Shown in pieces: positions 7,623 through 15,835 of a stretch of 64,000 nt of DNA. Both the position numbers and the translations under genes were made by a program. Location of the stretch: positions 1 through 64,000 of the forward strand of contig NZ_JAKKFD010000030.1 in assembly GCF_022229005.1 (NCBI RefSeq), in the 5' to 3' direction. Position 1 is the first letter of the stretch. Each line of letters opens with the position of its first letter. The notes beneath the pieces were generated by a model. That model saw only the letters and a list, made by a program, of their open reading frames with translations, was not told the origin of the DNA and ran no database searches. The DNA comes from Micromonospora trifolii. GTDB lineage: Bacteria; Actinomycetota; Actinomycetes; Mycobacteriales; Micromonosporaceae.

Positions 7623-8258
7623 GTGATTGACGAGCAGACCGACAAGCCGCGCAGCTCCTTCTGGAAGGAGCTGCCGATCCTGCTGGGTGTGGCGATCCTG
7701 GTCGCGGTGCTGGTCCGCGCCTTCGTGCTGCAGACCTTCTTCATCCCCTCCCCGTCCATGGAAAACACCCTCAAGATCGATGACCGGGTGCTGGTCAACA
7801 AGCTGGTCTACGACTTCCGGTCACCGCACCGCGGCGAGGTGATCGTGTTCAAGGCTCCGACCGCGTGGAGCGGCAACCCCGACGGTGAGGACTTCATCAA
7901 GCGGGTGATCGGCATCCCCGGCGACCACGTGGTCTGCTGCGACCCGGAAGAACGGCTGATGATCAACGGCAAGTCGCTGGACGAGCCGTACATCTTCTCC
8001 CTGGACGGGGTTCGCGACAAGCCCGCCGACCAGGAGTTCGACATCACAGTGCCGGAGGGCCGGCTGTGGGTGATGGGCGACCACCGGTCGGCCTCCGGCG
8101 ACTCACTGGAGCACTGGCAGCAGTCCCAGCAGAACATCACCGAGGCGACGATCCCCGAAGACGACGTGGTCGGGCGGGCGTTCACCGTCTTCTGGCCGGT
8201 CAACCGGGCCACCTGGCTGACGGTGCCCGACGGGTTCGACGGCATTCCCAAGCCGTAG
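7623..8258 (+). CDS. lepB: Signal peptidase I (second copy)
   Basis: A 211-residue paralogue of the preceding gene, starting at GTG 7623 ten bases after its stop. It keeps the membrane helix (LPILLGVAILVAVLVRAFVL, ~residues 16-35), catalytic Ser45 in IPSPSMENT, Lys93 in DFIKRVIGIPGD and the MGDHR box. It lacks the long tail of the first copy. TAGGCT at 7610-7615 overlaps the stop codon of copy one and could drive a leaderless transcript. Paired signal peptidases are common in actinobacteria with many secreted proteins. Confidence 0.94.
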   Translation: MIDEQTDKPRSSFWKELPILLGVAILVAVLVRAFVLQTFFIPSPSMENTLKIDDRVLVNKLVYDFRSPHRGEVIVFKAPTAWSGNPDGEDFIKRVIGIPGDHVVCCDPEERLMINGKSLDEPYIFSLDGVRDKPADQEFDITVPEGRLWVMGDHRSASGDSLEHWQQSQQNITEATIPEDDVVGRAFTVFWPVNRATWLTVPDGFDGIPKP

Positions 8259-8305
8259 GCCGACGGGGCGTGGGCGATCCGTCGTCGGTCTGGCAGGCTG
8301 GTGCG

Positions 8306-8845
8306 GTGACCGTGAGCGCGAGGAGTGAGCTTGCGAGCCCCGCAGGCGCGAACAGTGGCGATCGTGCCTACACCCCTCGACGCGCGGCCCGCGTGCTGCT
8401 CGTCGACGCGGCCGGCCGGGTCCTGCTGTTCGAGGGCTTCGACCCGGCCCGACCCGGGCACCGATACTGGTTCACTCCTGGCGGCGGGCTCGATCCGTCG
8501 GAGTCCCCGGCGGCGGGCGCGGCCCGGGAGTTGGCCGAGGAGACCGGCCTGCGGCTCGACCCGGCCGAGTTGGGCGAGCCGGTCTGGTCCGACGCGACCG
8601 AGTTCTCCTTCGACGGCGTCTGGTACCGCCAGGAGCAGGATTTCTTCCTCTTCCGGGTGGACTCCTGGCAGGTGGACACCACGGGCTTCAACGACATCGA
8701 GCGACGCAGCATCGCCGACCACCGCTGGTGGGTTCCGGACGAGTTGGCCGCCAGCGGTGACCGGTTCTACCCGCCCGAACTGCCCGCCCTGCTGACCCGG
8801 CTGGGGCAGTCGACCGCCACCGGCCAGGACGAGGCGTCGTGCTGA
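8306..8845 (+). CDS. Nudix hydrolase
   Basis: A 179-residue Nudix protein. The Nudix box is complete: GGGLDPSESPAAGAARELAE followed by ETGL (G-x5-E-x7-R-E-L-x-E-E-x-G), which binds the metal and hydrolyses a nucleoside diphosphate linked to another moiety; the substrate is unknown. Start GTG 8306 is near TCTGGCAGGCTG (8289-8300), likely the -10 region of a leaderless transcript. The first ~20 codons (VSARSELASPAGANSG) look like translated repeat sequence rather than family sequence, so a start nearer residue 25 is possible. Its stop overlaps the rnhB start. Confidence 0.85.
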   Translation: MTVSARSELASPAGANSGDRAYTPRRAARVLLVDAAGRVLLFEGFDPARPGHRYWFTPGGGLDPSESPAAGAARELAEETGLRLDPAELGEPVWSDATEFSFDGVWYRQEQDFFLFRVDSWQVDTTGFNDIERRSIADHRWWVPDELAASGDRFYPPELPALLTRLGQSTATGQDEASC

Positions 8846-9651
8846 CCCCGCCGCGCACAGTGGTGCGCCGCGAGGCCGGCCTGTACGCCCTGGAGCGGGC
8901 GTTGCAGCGGCGCGGCTTCCGGCACGTGGCCGGCGCCGACGAGGCGGGCCGGGGGGCGTGCGCCGGTCCGCTGGTCGCCGCCGCGGCGGTGCTGCCCGAG
9001 GGGCGGCGCGGCGAGATCGAGGGGCTGGCCGACTCGAAGCTGCTCACCCCGGCCAGCCGGGAACGGGTGTACGCGGAGGTCGTCGACCGGGCGCTCGCGT
9101 ACGCCGTGGTGGTCATCCCGGCCGAGGAGGTCGACGCCCGGGGCCTGCACGTGTGCAACCTGGCCGCGATGCGTCGGGCCCTCGCCTCGCTCACCACCCG
9201 CCCGGAGTACGTGCTGACCGACGGCTTCGGCGTGGACGGCCTGGGTGTGCCCGGGCTGGCGGTGTGGAAGGGCGACCGGGTGGCGGCGTGTGTGGCGGCG
9301 GCCAGTGTGCTGGCCAAGGTCACCCGGGACCGGCTCATGGTGGAGTTGGACGCGGTGTTCCCGGCGTACGGCTTCGCCGAGCACAAGGGCTACATCACCC
9401 CGGAGCACTCGGCGGCGCTGCGGGAGCACGGGCCGTGCCGGGAGCACCGGTTCTCGTACGTCAATGTCGCAGTGGTCTCCGGCCGCGACGGCCGGCCGCC
9501 GCGCGCTCGACGGCCCGGCGGCAACGGCTCGGATGAGCCGATGGAGCGCTCGTGGGCGTCAGGGGGTACCGTCGGCGTGGCGTTGGGCGAGCAGCCTCGG
9601 CCTCCGACGCCGGTGGGGGAAGATGTGGCCATGGAAGGCGGAGTGCGATGA
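8839..9651 (+). CDS. rnhB: Ribonuclease HII
   Basis: Cuts the RNA strand of RNA-DNA hybrids and removes single ribonucleotides from DNA. The type 2 active site begins at GADEAGRGACAGPL (Asp34, Glu35) and continues with LADSKLLTP and VLTDGFGVDG. The 270-residue length includes about 50 extra C-terminal residues after the AEHKGYITPEHSAALREHGP region, rich in Arg, Gly and Pro and probably disordered. It starts at GTG 8839, overlapping the Nudix stop, and its own stop overlaps the next start (ATGA). Confidence 0.95.
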   Translation: MLTPPRTVVRREAGLYALERALQRRGFRHVAGADEAGRGACAGPLVAAAAVLPEGRRGEIEGLADSKLLTPASRERVYAEVVDRALAYAVVVIPAEEVDARGLHVCNLAAMRRALASLTTRPEYVLTDGFGVDGLGVPGLAVWKGDRVAACVAAASVLAKVTRDRLMVELDAVFPAYGFAEHKGYITPEHSAALREHGPCREHRFSYVNVAVVSGRDGRPPRARRPGGNGSDEPMERSWASGGTVGVALGEQPRPPTPVGEDVAMEGGVR

Positions 9652-9971
9652 GCGCGGAAGATCTCGAAAAGTACGAGACCGAGATGGAGCTGCAGCTCTA
9701 CCGGGAGTACCGCGACATTGTCCGCCAATTCTCCTACGTGGTGGAGACGGAGCGCCGGTTCTACCTGGCCAACCAGGTCGACCTGCACGTGCGTAACTCC
9801 GACGGCGAGGTCTACTTCGAGGTCGAGATGCACGACGCCTGGGTGTGGGACATGTACCGTCCTGCCCGCTTCGTGAAGAACGTCCGGGTGATGACCTTCA
9901 AGGACGTCAACGTCGAAGAGCTGGAGAAGCCCGACATCTCACTGCCCGCCGACTCCGGCTTCGGCGGCTGA
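9648..9971 (+). CDS. DUF2469 family protein
   Basis: A 107-residue small acidic protein that almost always follows rnhB in actinobacteria (Rv2901c in M. tuberculosis). The conserved start MSAEDLEKYETEMELQLYRE and the WDMYRPARFVKNVRVMTFKD block are plain. No catalytic motif is known for the family. Start ATG 9648 overlaps the rnhB stop by four bases, so the two are translationally coupled. Function unknown. Confidence 0.93.
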   Translation: MSAEDLEKYETEMELQLYREYRDIVRQFSYVVETERRFYLANQVDLHVRNSDGEVYFEVEMHDAWVWDMYRPARFVKNVRVMTFKDVNVEELEKPDISLPADSGFGG

Positions 9972-9994
9972 GCGCACCCGAGTCGCCGGGCCGT

Positions 9995-10017
9995 GCCACG
10001 GGCCCCCCACCCGTGGC
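9995..10017. terminator. Short hairpin between convergent genes
   Basis: GCCACGGG (9995-10002) pairs with CCCGTGGC (10010-10017) around CCCCCCA. It lies between the DUF2469 gene and the convergent oxidoreductase gene, without a T-run, so it may end transcripts from both sides. Confidence 0.5.
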
Positions 10018-10034
10018 CTGACACCCACCGCCGA

Positions 10035-11177
10035 TCACTCGGCCGGCACCACGACCTCGACCCGCTGCACCATGTTGTTGGCGAAGCCGCCACGGTTCCA
10101 CTGCGGCTCGACCGGCTGGGTCCGCCCGGACGCGTCGGTAGCCCGCGCGCCGAGCACGTACCGGCCGGGGGTGACGACCCACTCGTGCCGCCAGCGCCGC
10201 CAGGCGAAATCTCCCGCGCCCGTCGGGTCCAGCTCGGCCGCCGCCCAGCTCTCCCCACCGTCGGTGGTCACCTCCACGGCGACCACCGGGGCGTGCCCCG
10301 ACCAGGCCCGACCATCCAGGGTGCACGGGCCGGGCCGCAGCACCCGACGGCGGGACATGAAGTCGGGGAAGCCGGGCGGGCGGACCAGCGCACGCGGCTC
10401 GATCCGCGTCACCGGCACGCCCGGGTCGTCGGCGTCGCGGCGCACCCGGTAGGCCACAGCGTTCTGGTACCCCTCGAACGGCTCGGTCCGCAGCTCGATG
10501 GAGTGGACCCACTTCACGTGCGCCATGCCGTACCAGCCCGGCACGATCAGCCGCAGCGGTGCGCCGTGCTGCGGCAGCAGGGGAGCGCCGTTCATCTCGT
10601 ACGCCAGCAGCACCTCCTCGCGCAGCGCGTCGGCGACCGGAAGGGCCCGCTGGTAGTCCTGCTCGATCCCGCGCTCCACACCGTGGTCGGCGCCGGTGAA
10701 GACCACGTCCACCGCGTCCGGGTCGACACCCGCCTCCCGCAGCAGCGGAGCGAGGGGGGTGCCGGTCCACTCCGCGTTGCCCACCGCCTCGACCAGCCAC
10801 GGCTGGCTTACCGGCCGGGGGTGCAGCAGGGCCCGCCCGTTGCCGGCGCACTCCAGTGTCACCTGCCGGGTGACCCGGGGCCGCTCGCGCAGGTCGGCGA
10901 GGGTGACAGTCAACGGCCGGTCCACCGCGCCGCCGATGGTCAGCGTGTGCGTCGCCGGGTCGAGCGCCGGGATGTCGTAGTGGATCAGCAGGTAGTGCAG
11001 CCCGGCCGGGGTGACGTCGTAGCGCAGCGCCTCCAGCGGGATGCCGTGGTTGCGGGCCGCGAGCTGCAACTCCTCGGCGCTGATCGTCTCGTCCGGCTCC
11101 GCGAGCCGGGACGGGGCGCTCACGTCGGCCACCGTCGGCCCGGCGGTGGACGGCGTCCGGTCATCGAGAGTGGTCAT
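10035..11177 (-). CDS. Sulfite-oxidase-like molybdopterin oxidoreductase
   Basis: A 380-residue cytoplasmic protein with the sulfite oxidase fold. The molybdenum-ligating cysteine is Cys110 in TLECAGNGR, and the Mo-cofactor contacts HGAPLRLIVPGWYGMAHVKW (~residues 210-229) are present. The C-terminal Mo-co dimerisation domain runs from about residue 255 (VVAVEVTTDGGESW, PQWNRGGFANNM). No signal peptide, haem domain or Tat motif is present, so its electron partner is separate and unknown. Substrate may be sulfite or another oxo-transfer compound. Confidence 0.87.
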   Translation of the reverse strand: MTTLDDRTPSTAGPTVADVSAPSRLAEPDETISAEELQLAARNHGIPLEALRYDVTPAGLHYLLIHYDIPALDPATHTLTIGGAVDRPLTVTLADLRERPRVTRQVTLECAGNGRALLHPRPVSQPWLVEAVGNAEWTGTPLAPLLREAGVDPDAVDVVFTGADHGVERGIEQDYQRALPVADALREEVLLAYEMNGAPLLPQHGAPLRLIVPGWYGMAHVKWVHSIELRTEPFEGYQNAVAYRVRRDADDPGVPVTRIEPRALVRPPGFPDFMSRRRVLRPGPCTLDGRAWSGHAPVVAVEVTTDGGESWAAAELDPTGAGDFAWRRWRHEWVVTPGRYVLGARATDASGRTQPVEPQWNRGGFANNMVQRVEVVVPAE

Positions 11178-11344
11178 GAGGGCCTCCCCGGTACAGACGG
11201 CGGGACCCGCCGTACGCGGCCCAGCCTAGGCCCTTCGTGGCGGCCCGAAAACGGCACCGGAGGTACGGCGGCGTGCGCGCGACCGGCCGTGGGCAGCGGC
11301 CCGCCGTCGGGGGCATAGCAGATCATCGAAGCCGTTGGGTGGTC

Positions 11345-11371
11345 GTCCACAGCACCTCCGGTTGTCCACAG
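11345..11371. repeat. 27-bp element with two DnaA-box-like motifs; inverted copy at 17796-17821
   Basis: Read on the minus strand this is CTGTGGACAAC, then CGGA, then GGTGCTGTGGAC. The same two blocks, separated by AGG, occur on the plus strand at 17796-17821. All 23 bases outside the variable centre agree. On the plus strand it contains TTGTCCACA (11362-11370), the actinobacterial DnaA-box consensus, and TCGTCCACA (11343-11351). It lies in the 5' region of the M23 gene. Confidence 0.8.
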
Positions 11372-11422
11372 ATGCGTCGACCGGGCTGGTGGACGACCCG
11401 GCGTCGGCCGGAGGCTGCCGTC

Positions 11423-12124
11423 ATGCGACAGCCATCCGTCCGTTCGATCCGCCGCACGCTGCTGCTCTGGGCCGCGCTTCCGCTCGCACTGACAGTGCAG
11501 CTCTGCGGGCTGGCGGTGCTGGTCGCGGCGGTGCCCGGCCAACCACCGACACCGACAGTGCCGGTCGCGGCCCTGGCGGAGCCGGTCGCCGCCCCGGCGC
11601 CCACCGGGCGGTTCCGCTGGCCGCTCGACGGGCCGCCCCGCCCGGTGCGCCGGTTCGACAGGCCGCCGCGACCGTGGCTGCCCGGCCACCGCGGCGTCGA
11701 CCTGGCCGCCCCGGCCGCAGCTGTGGTCCGCAGCGCCGGGCCGGGCACCGTGCTCTTCGCCGGCCTGGTGGCCGGTCGACCGGTGGTCACAGTGGGGCAC
11801 GCCGACGGGCTGCGGACCACCCACGAGCCGGTCCAACCCGCCGTGCGCCCCGGCCAGCCGGTCACCGCCGGCTCGCCGCTGGGCGCGCTGCTGCCCGGGC
11901 ATCATGGGTGCCCGGCCGAGGCGTGCCTGCACTGGGGCCTGCGCCGGGGCGACGAGTATCTCGACCCGCTGGCCCTGCTCGGCCTCGGCCCGGTGCGCCT
12001 GCTCCCGGTCGGTCCGGTCCCGGTGGCCGCTCCCGGCCGTCCGGTCAGCGCTGGGCGAGCAGTGCCGGCAGCCGCGCGGCCAACCGCTCGTACTCGTCGG
12101 CGGCGTTGTAGACCTGGCCGGTGA
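11423..12124 (+). CDS. M23-family peptidase with signal peptide
   Basis: A 233-residue exported LytM-type endopeptidase predicted to cut peptidoglycan cross-bridges. A signal peptide or anchor covers about residues 8-40 (LLLWAALPLALTVQLCGLAV). The peptidase domain (~60-200) has the zinc-ligand motif HRGVDLAAP and a third ligand in CLHWGLRRGDEYLDP. The first His of the usual HxH is Cys here, so activity may be altered. Start ATG 11423 gives a clean signal peptide. The last 80 bases overlap the convergent aminotransferase gene. An M23 gene near rpsB is a known actinobacterial neighbourhood. Confidence 0.85.
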   Translation: MRQPSVRSIRRTLLLWAALPLALTVQLCGLAVLVAAVPGQPPTPTVPVAALAEPVAAPAPTGRFRWPLDGPPRPVRRFDRPPRPWLPGHRGVDLAAPAAAVVRSAGPGTVLFAGLVAGRPVVTVGHADGLRTTHEPVQPAVRPGQPVTAGSPLGALLPGHHGCPAEACLHWGLRRGDEYLDPLALLGLGPVRLLPVGPVPVAAPGRPVSAGRAVPAAARPTARTRRRRCRPGR

Positions 12125-13226
12125 GCCGCAGCCACCCCCGGCCGCTCCAACTCATCACCGCCACCTCCGCGGCGAGCCGCTCACCGATCCGCGCCTGCAA
12201 CGCCCGCGCCGCGTCGATAGTGGTGCCCGTACCGGCCGGCAGCGGAATGAGGCGCAGCGCCACCCCCGGTCCGCCGGGGTCGGGCAGGTCGGCGGGGGCC
12301 ACCCCCAGGGCGTCCCCCACCACCCGCTGGCCGTACGCGGCGAGCGCGGCGTTGTGCGCCCGCACCCGCTCGACGCCGAGACTGCGCATCGTGAACAGAC
12401 CCGCCGGAGCCGCCAGCCAGGGCGTGTAGTCGAGCGTCGCCTGCCACTCGAGCCGGGCCGGGAAACCCGACTCCTGCTCCCAGGACACCACCAGCGGCTC
12501 GATCCGGTCCCGCCACTGCGGTGCCACCGTCAGCAGGGCGGTCCCGCGCGGGGCGTACGCCCACTTGTGCAGGTTGCCCACCCAGAAGTCCGCGCCGATG
12601 CTGGCCACCGGGGTCGGCAGCATCCCCGGGGCGTGCGCCGCGTCCACCAGGACCGGCACGCCGTGTTCGCGGGCCACCCCGACGATGGCGGCGGTCGGAA
12701 AGAGCTTGGCGGTGGCCGAGGTCAGCTGGTCGACGACGAGCAGCCGGGTCCGCCCGGGGCGCAGGCCAGCGCGGATGGTCTGCACGATCTGCTCGTCGGT
12801 GGCGGCCAGGGGGATCGGCAGGACCCGGCTGACCGCGCCGGTGCGGCGGCACTCGCGCTGGATCGCCAGACTCACCGCCCCGTACCCGTGGTCGGTGCTC
12901 AGCACCTCGTCGCCGGCCTTCAGGCCAACCGACTGGAGGACCACCGCGACGCCGGTGGTGGTGTTGCCCACCAGGGCGCTGCCGTCCGGGTCGGCGCCCA
13001 GGAACCCGGCGAGGTGCCGGCGGGTGTGCGCTATCCGGTCGACCAGCCCCTGGGTGAAGAAGCGCAGCGGGTTCGCCTCCATCTCGTCGCGCAGCCGCTG
13101 CTGGGCGCGCTGCACGCCGATCGGCACCGCGCCGAACGAGCCGTGGTTGAGGTGGCTGACCGCCGGGTCCAGGGAGAAGAGCAGGCGGGCGCCCGGGATC
13201 GGCTCAGGAGGATTCGGGACGCTCAC
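12045..13226 (-). CDS. Class V aminotransferase, isopenicillin-N-epimerase-like
   Basis: A 393-residue PLP enzyme of fold type I. It begins with the family motif SHLNHGSFGAVP (~residues 24-35). The PLP-binding lysine lies in VGNLHKWAYAPRG (~residues 215-227), with the Asp that contacts the pyridine nitrogen in VPVLVDAAHAPG. The C-terminal domain contains MSWSGRGWLRLTGQVYN. Members include isopenicillin N epimerase and cysteine desulfurase-like enzymes; the substrate is unknown and no biosynthetic cluster surrounds it. Confidence 0.85.
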   Translation of the reverse strand: MSVPNPPEPIPGARLLFSLDPAVSHLNHGSFGAVPIGVQRAQQRLRDEMEANPLRFFTQGLVDRIAHTRRHLAGFLGADPDGSALVGNTTTGVAVVLQSVGLKAGDEVLSTDHGYGAVSLAIQRECRRTGAVSRVLPIPLAATDEQIVQTIRAGLRPGRTRLLVVDQLTSATAKLFPTAAIVGVAREHGVPVLVDAAHAPGMLPTPVASIGADFWVGNLHKWAYAPRGTALLTVAPQWRDRIEPLVVSWEQESGFPARLEWQATLDYTPWLAAPAGLFTMRSLGVERVRAHNAALAAYGQRVVGDALGVAPADLPDPGGPGVALRLIPLPAGTGTTIDAARALQARIGERLAAEVAVMSWSGRGWLRLTGQVYNAADEYERLAARLPALLAQR

Positions 13227-13261
13227 TTGATGATCGTAACCGCCACGCTCGCGTGCTCTCC

Positions 13262-13320
13262 GGCCCTTGATCAGGCGCGCGCGTGCGTGCCTTGCGGCCC
13301 GTGATCAGGCGCGCGGGTGC
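13262..13320. repeat. 34-bp direct repeat at the xerC 3' end containing TGATCA
   Basis: A segment beginning GGCCCTTGATCAGGCGCGCG at 13262 is repeated at 13296 as GGCCCGTGATCAGGCGCGCG. The second copy contains the xerC stop codon (TCA at 13305-13307 on the plus strand, within TGATCA) and the last codons of the gene. This resembles a partial duplication of the gene end. Confidence 0.7.
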
Positions 13321-14291
13321 GCCTGCCGGTACGCGGCACGCAGCCGCTCGACCGAGACGTGGGTGTAGATCTGCGTACTCGCCAGCGACGAGTGGCCGAG
13401 CAACTCCTGCACGGCGCGCAGGTCCGCGCCACCCTCCAGGAGGTGGGTGGCCGCGGAGTGGCGCAGATCGTGCGGGCTGGTCCGCGGCAGCCCGGCGGTC
13501 TCGGCGTACGCACCGACGATCTGACGCGCGGTCGTCGGGTTGAGCCGACCACCCCGGGCACCCAGCAGCAGCGCGTCGCCGGAGCGGGCACCCACCATCG
13601 CCGGGCGGCCCCGGCGCAGCCAGTCGTCAAGCGCCCGCTGGGCGGGCAACCCGTACGGCACCGAGCGTTCCCGCCCGCCCTTGCCGAACACCCGGATCAC
13701 CCGCCGACCGTGGTCGACATCCCCGACGTCCAACCCGCACGCCTCACTGACCCGTACGCCGGTGGCGTAGAGCAGCTCCAGCAGCACCCGGTCCCGCAGC
13801 GGCACCGCCTCGGCCGCTGCGCTCGGGCCCGACTCCACTGGCGGGTTGGTGGGTGGCGCCTGCCGGGACGGTGCCTCGACCAGAGCGGCGGCCTGGTCGG
13901 CGCGCAGCACGCTGGGCAGTTCCCGGTGCGCGCGAGGGCTGGCCAGCGCGGCGCCCACGTCGGCGGGGAGCAGCCCGGCCCGGTGGGCCCAGGCGCTGAA
14001 TGCCCGCGCCGACGCGGCCCGCCGGGCCAACGACGTGCGGGCCGCACCCGTGGTGCGCTGCTTCGCCAGCCAACTGCGCAGCACCGACAGGTCCAGCTCG
14101 GCGAGGTCGACGCAGCCCATTCGGACGGCGTGGTCGAGCAGCGAGACGAGATCGGTGACGTACGCGCGGACGGTGTGCGCGGACCGGTTACGAACCCGGG
14201 ACAGGTGCTCGGCGAAGTCGTCGACAGCGTCACGCAACGCTGGTGGCAGCGCCTGGTGCATGGCCCGGGTGCCCCGGTCGGGCCGGCTCAT
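13305..14291 (-). CDS. xerC: Tyrosine recombinase XerC
   Basis: Resolves chromosome dimers at dif together with a XerD-type partner. The N-terminal SAM-like domain covers about residues 20-110. The catalytic domain has Arg in TGVRVSEACG, His274 and Arg277 in HDLRHSAATH, His300 in LLGHSSLAS and nucleophile Tyr309 in QIYTHVSVE. About 25 extra residues (APPTNPPVESGPSAAAE region) sit between the domains. Start ATG 14291 gives 328 residues; ATG 14261 is equally plausible. Neighbours dprA, yifB and yraN are the usual ones, but on the opposite strand to rpsB and rnhB. Confidence 0.93.
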   Translation of the reverse strand: MSRPDRGTRAMHQALPPALRDAVDDFAEHLSRVRNRSAHTVRAYVTDLVSLLDHAVRMGCVDLAELDLSVLRSWLAKQRTTGAARTSLARRAASARAFSAWAHRAGLLPADVGAALASPRAHRELPSVLRADQAAALVEAPSRQAPPTNPPVESGPSAAAEAVPLRDRVLLELLYATGVRVSEACGLDVGDVDHGRRVIRVFGKGGRERSVPYGLPAQRALDDWLRRGRPAMVGARSGDALLLGARGGRLNPTTARQIVGAYAETAGLPRTSPHDLRHSAATHLLEGGADLRAVQELLGHSSLASTQIYTHVSVERLRAAYRQAHPRA

Positions 14292-14407
14292 CGTGGTCGC
14301 GCCGGCGTGCCGTCGGCCCCGGCACTCTCGATCACAGCTGGCACGGCATCAGCCTACGGCCGGGGTGCCTACGCCACCGGACCTGACGGAGCCGGTGTCC
14401 ACCCGAA

Positions 14408-14518
14408 CTATCGGCGGTTGCTCTTCTTGACGAGGAACACGACCAAGCCGACAACGAGCACGGCGGTCACGACGAGACAGCAGAGCACGCTGATGTGCCA
14501 CGGCTTGATTGCACCCAT
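14408..14518 (-). CDS. Small single-pass membrane protein (36 residues)
   Basis: A short gene from ATG 14518 to TAG at 14408. The product begins MGAIKPWHISVLCCLVV, forms one hydrophobic helix (about residues 9-30) and ends in a basic KKSNRR tail. I recall similar MGA(I/L)KPWHI proteins in other actinobacteria, which supports a real gene. It lies alone between xerC and dprA. Function is unknown; the shape (short helix plus positive tail) is seen in small membrane regulators and in minimal TatA-like proteins. Confidence 0.72.
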   Translation of the reverse strand: MGAIKPWHISVLCCLVVTAVLVVGLVVFLVKKSNRR

Positions 14519-14620
14519 GACCGGGCACGGTACCGGCAGTGTCGGCTGGCCGGGGCCCCGAGCGCGAGAGGTGCGGGCATCCGGGAGACCATCCCGGGCG
14601 GGCGGCGGTGACGCGCCCGC

Positions 14621-15835
14621 TCAGGTAACAGGTCGACCGGACGTCTCCGCCGCCGCACGCGTGTGTTTGGCGGGTGGGGCGAGGGCGTAGCCGTCGTCGC
14701 GACGGACCACCATGGACAGTTCCTCCAGCAGCGACAGCTTGCGCAACGCGGTCCGTACGTCGACGCCGGCGCGCGAGGAGAGCCGGTCCACGCCCATCGC
14801 GCCTCGGCGGGGCAGCGCCTCCAGCAGCGACTGCGCGTCGTCGTCCAGCGCGTCGGTGGCCCGCTGCGGTCCACGCGCCAGAGGGGCCAGGTCGGCGCCG
14901 ATCCGACCTACCTCCTCCAGCACGTGCGCGACCCCGGTGACCAGCCGGGCCTTGGCGTGCTCGCGCAGGAACTCGTGGGCGCCGACGGACATCGCCGAGG
15001 TCACCGGCCCCGGCACCACCATTGCCACCCGATTGCTGTGGATGGCTCGCCGCGCGGTCTGCGTCGCGCCACTGCGCGCCGACGCCTCCACCACGACGGT
15101 GCCCCGGGTGCCTGCGGCGATCACCCGGTTGCGGATCAGGAACCGGGGCCGCAGCGGCTCGGCACCGGGCGGCCACTCGCTGACCAGCAGCCCCGTCTCG
15201 GCGATCCGGTCGAAGAGCGCGGCGTTGCCCATCGGGTACGGCCGGTCGAGCCCGCAGGCGAGCACCGCGACGGTCAGACCGCCCGCGGTGAGGGCGCCCC
15301 GGTGGGCGGCGGCGTCGATGCCGAACGCGCCACCGGACACGACCGTCCAGTCCCGCTCCGCCAAGCCGTACCCCAGCTCGGTCGCGACGTGCTGCCCGTA
15401 GCCGGTGGCCGCCCGCGCTCCCACCACGGCCACCGAGCGATCCAGCGCCTCGCCGAGCGGCCAGCTCCCGCGTACCCAGAAGCAGAGCGGCGGGGCGGTC
15501 TCACCGTCGACCCGGCGGCTGACGTCCGGCAGCCGCAACGCGGCCAGGCTGGCGACCTGGGCCGGCCACTCCTCGTCGTCCGGCGTGACCAGCCGGGCAC
15601 CCAGTCGGTCCGCCCGCGCCAGGGCCTCCGCGGCCACCGCCCGTGCGTCGCCGGCCGCCGAGCGTGCGGCGACGGTGGTGTGCAGCCAGCCGTCCGGGCT
15701 GCCGCCGTCGAGCAGCAGATCCAGGGTCGCCACCGGGCCGTGCCGTTCGACCAGGTGATAGACCGCGCGCGTGCCCGGCTCCGCCAGCCAGGTCAGGGCG
15801 ACCCGGGCCAGCCTGCGTTCCTCCTCGGCGCTCAC
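14621..15835 (-). CDS. dprA: DNA-processing protein DprA/Smf
   Basis: DprA binds incoming single-stranded DNA and loads RecA during natural transformation; in non-competent bacteria its role is unclear. The 404-residue protein has the Rossmann-like domain with VAVVGARAATGYGQHVA (~residues 137-153), VSGGAFGIDAAAH (~167-179) and FLIRNRVIAAG (~232-242). A C-terminal winged-helix domain (DAQSLLEALPRRGAMGVDRL) follows. It overlaps yifB by four bases and is co-transcribed with it. Confidence 0.95.
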   Translation of the reverse strand: MSAEEERRLARVALTWLAEPGTRAVYHLVERHGPVATLDLLLDGGSPDGWLHTTVAARSAAGDARAVAAEALARADRLGARLVTPDDEEWPAQVASLAALRLPDVSRRVDGETAPPLCFWVRGSWPLGEALDRSVAVVGARAATGYGQHVATELGYGLAERDWTVVSGGAFGIDAAAHRGALTAGGLTVAVLACGLDRPYPMGNAALFDRIAETGLLVSEWPPGAEPLRPRFLIRNRVIAAGTRGTVVVEASARSGATQTARRAIHSNRVAMVVPGPVTSAMSVGAHEFLREHAKARLVTGVAHVLEEVGRIGADLAPLARGPQRATDALDDDAQSLLEALPRRGAMGVDRLSSRAGVDVRTALRKLSLLEELSMVVRRDDGYALAPPAKHTRAAAETSGRPVT

